A stretch of DNA of 64,000 bases. It comes from Hypomesus transpacificus (Eukaryota; Chordata; Actinopteri; Osmeriformes; Osmeridae). The notes below the pieces were generated by a model. It was not told the origin of the DNA. It searched no databases and worked only from the letters and a program-made list of their open reading frames with translations. The stretch covers positions 13,125,772-13,189,771 of the forward strand of contig NC_061074.1 of NCBI RefSeq assembly GCF_021917145.1. Direction: 5' to 3'. Below, piece after piece: positions 60,347 through 64,000 of this stretch (position 1 is the stretch's first letter; every line of letters begins with the position of its first letter). The translations under genes were made by a program, and so were the position numbers.

Positions 60347-63300
60347 ATGCCAGCTCCAAAAAGAGACAGTCAACAAACTAGGGCCCATGCAAAAAGCGCT
60401 AGCAGGAATAGCTCCCTCGGACACCAGGGACGTGGTGCTTCTGCACCCTCACTACCACCACTGGAGTCCCAGGAAGGTATCTCCTCAAGACTAGCCTTTA
60501 TGAAGTACCTCCCACCCGGACGTGCCCTTAGCACGGAGAACCTCAGCCCCATGCCCAGACCTCTAACTGGGATGGAGCTTCCCCGTTTAGTGGCAGAGGT
60601 GGGTCGTGAGACAGCCATGGAGGACTCATTATGGACGGACGGACCTGGTCTGATGGCCTCTGGGTTGGCTACTAATATCCTTGTCAGCCTGGCTGAGGTA
60701 GATGTTGAGGAACTAACTGTGGACATGTGAGTAGCTGTGCAGATTGAGTGTACAATGTTATCCCAGTACTGAACATGTTATTCTTACATTCCCCCCTCTA
60801 CATTATATTCTTGTCCCTCCTTAGTGCTAAAGACAATGTTGTGTCCGTGAAAAAGACCACTGATAGACAAGACAAGGGGCCAAAAAGAAGAGCTAAGAAG
60901 ATTTCCAAGCACAAGGAGCCTCTGACAGGCACAGACGTAGTGGAGATCTTTGCAAAGCAAAAACACCTGGGAAAACTTAATTTTTTTCATTTGCAGCCTG
61001 TGGACGGTGGCTGTTACAGGTAGTAAATACCACAGCAGCAGAACATCTGTACTTACCGCCCCTTAGTCCCATTTTGAGATCATGTTAATTCGACATACAT
61101 ATCTGAATGTTTTCATCTCCTGTAGGCCATACGACCTCTGTGTGGTCCCCCAGAGTAAGGCAGGTATGGAGTACTACGTCTTCTCCCCGACCTCCGTCCT
61201 ACACGTGAGGGATGGCTGCAGCGCTGGGTTGCTCTCTCTGGCCGAGTGGAACCATGAGGCCGTGCTCTGGAACGCCCTGCAAGACATACCCCTCTTCAGA
61301 GACTATCTACTGAAAAAAGCTTTCACTAGGTAGAAGCCTTACTCCTTTCAGAGATGCTGGTATTGACCACTATTAGCTTGGTAGTTAAGACGTTTCCTGC
61401 ATGTCTCCTCTATGTCTCTGTCCAGGTGGCAGAGAAACGTGAGCAAGATCGCCCTCCAGCGCAGGTGTGAGGTACTGCAGGGTCAGCTGCTGACGACCGT
61501 GCCACAGTTCAGAGAAGCTCTGTTTCATTTCTGCAGGTGGGGAGGAGAATGCTTAACGAGGTCACAATCACCATCTCAGTTTTGAAACCCAAACATCCAT
61601 TATTGATGGATTTGACTGAACACCTTGTTTGTCATTGTCAGACTTATTGAGGAATTGAAAGGGGTTCACTGGCTGCCTCAGGATGGGTCTAAAACCTACA
61701 CCCTTCTGGACTTCCAAAATACACTTCTGAAGAAGAACCAGGAGTGTCGGGGTCTGCTGGAGAGGTTCTTACAGTATCGAGCTCTCATCCTGAATATGGT
61801 ATCTCAGACTACTTCACCTCTAAACACATATTAACAAACATTCAAATGATGAACCAATGAGTGAATGAATGATGTAACTTTGTACTGATATGGTAGTATT
61901 ACTGTAACCATGTCCATCTCTTCCCAGGTTCAGGAGGACAGCTACAAAGGCCAGCAGGAGCTGCAGCTGCATGTGGAGCTTGCCCAGGTGAACAAGCACT
62001 CTCAACCCTTGCACCTGCAGCTGGCTCAGGTGCGTGACCTGAAGAAGAAGCTGCGCCGGGCTGAGGACGTCCTGCAGCAGCTGGGCAACATGGCCGCCCT
62101 GGTGGATCAGATGATAGTCCAGAGTCTGGTCACTATCACTCAACGGGAGGTCCTGTCTTTTCTGAACAACGTCTTGAAGGTAGAGAGAGAGCAGCAAGCA
62201 CTATGGTTGAAGGTTGAATGTTTATGGGGGATTTTGGTGTGAGGTTAAATGTTGTAAGAGATGTTGATCGTGTTTTGTGTCTCTGTGACACTGTGCAGCC
62301 TCAGCAGGGATGTCTTTTTGAGGCAGAGTTGATATTTGGAGCAGATGGACAACTGACCCTATTCCCCCCTATGCACTTGTTCCGGGAGGTTGTGTGTGGA
62401 GCCGTGCTGTCTGTGGCAGACTCTGCCCTCCAGGTGAGGGCAAGATTGCCACACTGGAAAAAAAAAACTTGGCATGAAGTTTCATATAACAAAAAACAAC
62501 TATAAACAGGAGTCTGGAGTTGAGTCCTTAAAGTGATATGCACTTTAGACTATGTACTGTTTACCATGAGTCACACTTTCCAGCTCTGTTTTGAACTTTA
62601 GATGGACATTTTTAAACACATGCATTTGTTGTAGTGGGATTTGTTGTTGTGATGTCTGCATTATAATTTTGTATCTTGTACCATTTTTTATGTACTGTTA
62701 AATGCTAGAAAACCTAGTTTCAGTATGAATATCGCTCTTAGTCCAGTCATTTTATGAAAAAAGGGAGGACAAATTGCAACAGAAGCAAACTCAACTGATT
62801 TGTATCCTCAATATGTCCTGGTTAGGGAAAAAAAACAAAACAAAGAATCCCATTAGGGGTAAGTTTTGGAAAGACCCAAATATAGCTTATTCATATGCCT
62901 ATTCATTCTTTTTCTCACGTGAATAGGATAGATATTTTAACCTTTAGATATCACCATGAACGTTACTGAGTTGATTGCTTACGTCATGACAAACAAGAAA
63001 TGTATTACAAGTTTTTTTTAATTGTTTGTTAACATGGGCAAACGGTGCATAATCTAATTAGGTACGTGCTAATTTGCAGAAATACAACAACAGATCTAAA
63101 TGTTGGGTATAGCCAGGGGAAAATGTCACGTTGAATCTTTTCCATTTGCCCATGTTAACAAACAATTTCAAAAAACTTGTAATAAATGTTTTCTTTGTCT
63201 TGATGTAAGTAATCAACTCAGTAATTTTCATGGTGATATTTAAAGGTAAGAATTGTTACCCTATTCACGTGAGAAAAATAATGAATAGGCGTATGAATAG

Positions 63301-63938
63301 GTTATATTTGAGTCTTTTTCAAACCTTTCCCCTAATGGGATTCTTTGGGGACATACTGACGATTCAAAACCAGTTGATTTGCTTCTGTTGCAATTTGTCC
63401 TAGGTTGACCCCCATTTTGGCTTAAAATGACTGGACTATCTGGTTGTACTCCCTGTGTCAGGTATTTGACGCATGCAGTTACTCTCCGGAGTCCAAGGAC
63501 TGTGTGACTGCATGCAAATCCCCTGTCAGGGTTGCTCCTGAGCTGAGCCCTGAGCTCAGCCTGCCCTGCTCCTTTGGCAAACCTGGTCAGACAGGTACCT
63601 GAAAGTTGGTTCTATTACAGGGCTTCTCTGCACAGTGTATCACAATCCAGCTCTGACCTGTTTCTCTTGTCTCTGATTCAGCATATTTACGTGTTTTTAA
63701 AAATGTGTCAGGGCCAAAGGACAGAGAAAAAACTGAGATCATCAGTTTGTCAACCAGACGGGAGCCTTTTGTAGAGTTAGCCCCCAGGCTGGTGCTGCCC
63801 AGGCTGAACCCCCTGAGGGTGCAGGGCAAGAGGCTGCGAGGGCAGTACTACCCCCTCTGTAAGAGGCACCTGGAGTGGCAGCTCAAGCTGCATTCTGGAG
63901 CCACAGGAGTGCAGGAAGAGCAAGACAGGATCACTCAG
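60347..63938 (+). CDS. dnhd1: Dynein-heavy-chain-tail protein, probably DNHD1, 5' part (9 exons seen)
   Basis: Coding exons are 60347-60726, 60825-61019, 61126-61329, 61426-61536, 61642-61798, 61928-62179, 62299-62433, 63462-63594 and 63712 to about 63938. The frame is continuous for 598 codons and the gene runs off the window. The first 125 residues are Ser/Pro-rich and unstructured. Exon 3 reads PYDLCVVPQSKAG, then YYVFSPTSVLHV and EWNHEAVLWNALQDIP, then FRDYLLKKAFTR; exon 4 opens with WQRNVSK. The W-E-x-x-x-L-W...F...L..KAF..W pattern is that of the dynein heavy chain N-terminal tail. The VVP and VLHV blocks fit DNHD1, a protein linked to sperm flagellar structure in mammals, better than a conventional axonemal dynein. 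Exon 6 is a predicted coiled coil rich in Leu, Gln and Lys. No motor domain lies in the window. The final donor (CAG/GTCATC) is weak, so the last border is uncertain. Confidence 0.7.
62740..63437. mobile_element. Foldback element: two arms of about 300 bp in inverted orientation
   Basis: The left arm (62740-63044) starts AGTCCAGTCATTTTA, and the right arm (63142-63437) ends AAAATGACTGGACT. Matching blocks occur in order: GACAAATTGCAACAGAAGC, AAGAATCCCATTAGGGG, TTCTCACGTGAATAGG, ATATCACCATGAA, ACTGAGTTGATT and TTGTTTGTTAACATGGGCAA. A 97-bp unmatched loop lies between the arms. The arms differ at roughly one base in ten plus small indels. It resembles a MITE or foldback transposon with very long terminal inverted repeats and no coding capacity. 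It sits in the dnhd1 intron between exons 7 and 8. Confidence 0.9.
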
Positions 63939-64000
63939 GTCATCCTGTCTCTCTCACACAATAAGCCTTTACTATTCTATATAACTATATAGCTGTAATT

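Noticed and set aside
60347-63938. Calling the last gene a standard axonemal dynein heavy chain
   Set aside because: The long Ser/Pro-rich N-terminus and the VVP/VLHV blocks fit DNHD1 better, though without the motor region this remains provisional.
1-64000. CRISPR arrays, tRNA or rRNA genes, bacterial operons
   Set aside because: No regularly spaced direct repeats with unique spacers and no tRNA or rRNA signatures were seen. The sequence is clearly vertebrate nuclear DNA.

Overview
The window is vertebrate nuclear DNA, most likely from a teleost fish. It has multi-exon genes with GT-AG introns, a small cluster of intronless fish-type odorant receptor genes, many (CA)n/(CT)n microsatellites, and short hAT-like and foldback transposon remnants. 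No bacterial, phage or organellar features were seen. All exon models below were built by hand from reading frames and splice sites. The reading frame is continuous across every junction of each model, but transcripts were not available.

Region 1 (about 1.4-8.3 kb, minus strand) is an odorant-receptor array of the 131-2 type. It holds one divergent intact gene, one copy that is open but has lost the arginine of its ERY motif, one copy killed by a single in-frame stop, and a 55-bp 3' stump of a fourth copy. The last three lie on a tandemly repeated unit of about 1.86 kb. A LINE 3' end and a hAT-type MITE with a clear target-site duplication flank the array.

Region 2 (about 10-12.2 kb, plus strand) is a complete six-exon DIABLO/Smac gene. 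It encodes an apoptosis regulator with a mitochondrial presequence of about 52 residues followed by an AVPF inhibitor-of-apoptosis binding motif. Region 3 (15.7-37.4 kb, plus) is nectin-3, a six-exon cell-adhesion gene with a 10.9-kb first intron, three Ig domains, a membrane helix and a C-terminal EWYV afadin (PDZ) ligand.

Region 4 (37.4-49.8 kb) is gene-poor spacer. Region 5 (49.85-59.65 kb, plus) is a 14-exon gene for a type I membrane protein with about eight Ig-like domains (925 residues). It lies directly downstream of nectin-3, as CD96 does in mammals. Its exon phases repeat the nectin V-C-split-C layout, and a four-domain ectodomain block looks duplicated. It is a good candidate for a teleost CD96/nectin-receptor-like gene, although I see no sequence motif that proves CD96 orthology. 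Region 6 (60.35 kb to the window end, plus) is the 5' part of a dynein-heavy-chain-tail gene, probably dnhd1. One of its introns carries a 700-bp near-perfect foldback element that ends 24 bp before a splice acceptor.

Nectin-3 and the CD96-like protein may be a ligand-receptor pair kept side by side; that is inference. Diablo and the dynein-like gene have no evident functional link to them. The window is also rich in long G/C homopolymers (nine runs of 21-48 bp) while having no long A/T runs.
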